From positions 1,178,001-1,242,000 of the forward strand of contig JAGMWG010000018.1 of NCBI GenBank assembly GCA_020744225.1: 64,000 bases of DNA. The letters are read 5' to 3'. Every line of letters starts with the position of its first letter. The first letter of the stretch is position 1. Position numbers and translations under genes: made by a program. The notes below the pieces were generated by a model. It did not search any database. It worked only from the letters and a program-made list of their open reading frames with translations, and had not been told where the DNA came from. The DNA comes from Paraphoma chrysanthemicola (taxonomy: Eukaryota; Ascomycota; Dothideomycetes; Pleosporales; Phaeosphaeriaceae). Shown in pieces: positions 63,402-64,000 of the stretch.

Positions 63402-63463
63402 GCCTAACTAATATGAGGCAGGGTTTTAGGCCTAACTAATATGAGGCAGGGTTTTAGGCCTAA
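63402..63463 (+). repeat. 28-base tandem repeat, two full copies
   Basis: The unit GCCTAACTAATATGAGGCAG plus eight bases (63402-63429) is repeated exactly at 63430-63457; a third copy begins GCCTAA at 63458. Exact identity next to degraded sequence suggests a recent duplication. Confidence 0.85.
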
Positions 63464-63620
63464 TTTTCGCCAAATATTGCTTAACGTTAGGGTTTTCTAC
63501 TTTTCGCACGGCAATTCTGAGGCCTGAAACCTACTTTATTAACCCCCCGAAACCTAAGAACTTCTGACTGTTATCTATTAATATTTGGTACAGATTTATC
63601 TTAAAATTATATGCACAATT

Positions 63621-64000
63621 AATCTCTAGAGTTGCAGCACATTAGTCTTGTGTTGCGTTGTTGAAATTACTGCTGCAGACACAGAGGACGTTGGGATGGA
63701 GAACCCTGTCTGGGACAGCTGAGCAGCTGTTGCGCAAGCTAAGCAGCAAATTAACAACAGCGCACGTTGCGCAAACGACTGATAATGGCCGCAGAAAATT
63801 ACTAGAGAGAACTGCGACACTGTTATCTGCTTTCTTGAAGAATTTGGCGTTCTTGTGTGCAAACAGCACTATACAGGAGTCGTTAATCTTGACAGGCACT
63901 TATGAGAACAGCATGGAACCCCTATTGCACAGCGACGACAAGTACTAGAGCACTTTGCACAATTTTCTGTTGTCAATCTAAGTACAGTTGAACTGCCAGA
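63621..64000. other. Right edge of the window, unassigned frames
   Basis: GC content rises again. A plus-strand frame at 63658-63948 (96 codons) and minus-strand frames overlap; none has a recognisable motif. A gene or element fragment may continue beyond the window. Confidence 0.35.

Larger units (their letters stand above)
62220..63620. other. AT-rich, TA-rich block, probably RIP-mutated repeat DNA
   Basis: The stretch is dominated by A and T, with many TA steps and no frame above 60 codons on either strand. Stops TAA and TAG occur throughout. Low-grade coding traces in fragments around 62990-63190 hint at an old transposase or similar, but no motif could be identified. This is typical of fungal repeats inactivated by repeat-induced point mutation. 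The block starts directly where the ABC transporter relic ends. Confidence 0.65.

Noticed and set aside
63402..63463. Tandem repeat considered as a CRISPR array
   Set aside because: Copies adjoin without spacers and the genome is fungal.
63487..63492. TTAGGG telomere-like hexamer
   Set aside because: A single copy in AT-rich sequence; telomeres need tandem arrays.

Overview
The window is nuclear DNA of a filamentous ascomycete (Pezizomycotina). Genes are dense, lie on both strands and carry short introns (about 46-185 nt, mostly 48-65) with GT-AG borders and CTNAY-like branch sites. Families such as a DUF3425 bZIP factor, a MpaB-type oxygenase, a TOK1-type potassium channel, GPI-anchored phospholipase B and a heme-thiolate peroxidase fit this group. 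Dothideomycetes seems likely to me, but I cannot prove the class. No rRNA, tRNA, CRISPR or bacterial-type element was found.

Positions 1-33,300 hold mostly housekeeping genes: a CHY zinc-finger protein, triosephosphate isomerase, mitoribosomal mL43, U1-70K, uracil phosphoribosyltransferase, a fluoride exporter, a DUF1308 protein, SRP9, Prp19, a SIM-containing RING protein and the Phs1/HACD dehydratase. Among them sit a secreted GH31 alpha-glucosidase, a MpaB-like oxygenase and a bZIP factor. Positions 33,500-51,300 are more accessory. They include a large secreted protein with beta-type repeats, transcribed divergently from a membrane-anchored aspartic-protease-like protein that has lost its first catalytic Asp. 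They also include a carboxymuconolactone decarboxylase family protein, rRNA methyltransferase BMT6, an MFS transporter, a chloroperoxidase-like enzyme and a GH95 fucosidase.

Positions 51,300-64,000 are a decaying border zone. A 2.1-kb gene-empty stretch leads to a fragment of a larger protein. Intact genes follow for a MARVEL-like protein, a TOK1 channel and phospholipase B. After these comes the 3' half of a PDR-type ABC transporter, cut off beside strongly AT-rich DNA that looks like repeat-induced point mutation (RIP) relics.

Three genes carry apparent one-base frame disruptions: the first gene near 1,825, SRP9 at 15,239-15,243, and the ABC remnant in an A8 run near 61,733. They may be real lesions or assembly indels. 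I did not find a convincing new multi-gene system. The most interesting leads are the pseudoprotease/repeat-protein pair, the SUMO-targeted ubiquitin-ligase-like RING protein, and the truncated pieces at the AT-rich border. Exon borders were worked out by hand from reading-frame continuity and conserved protein motifs.
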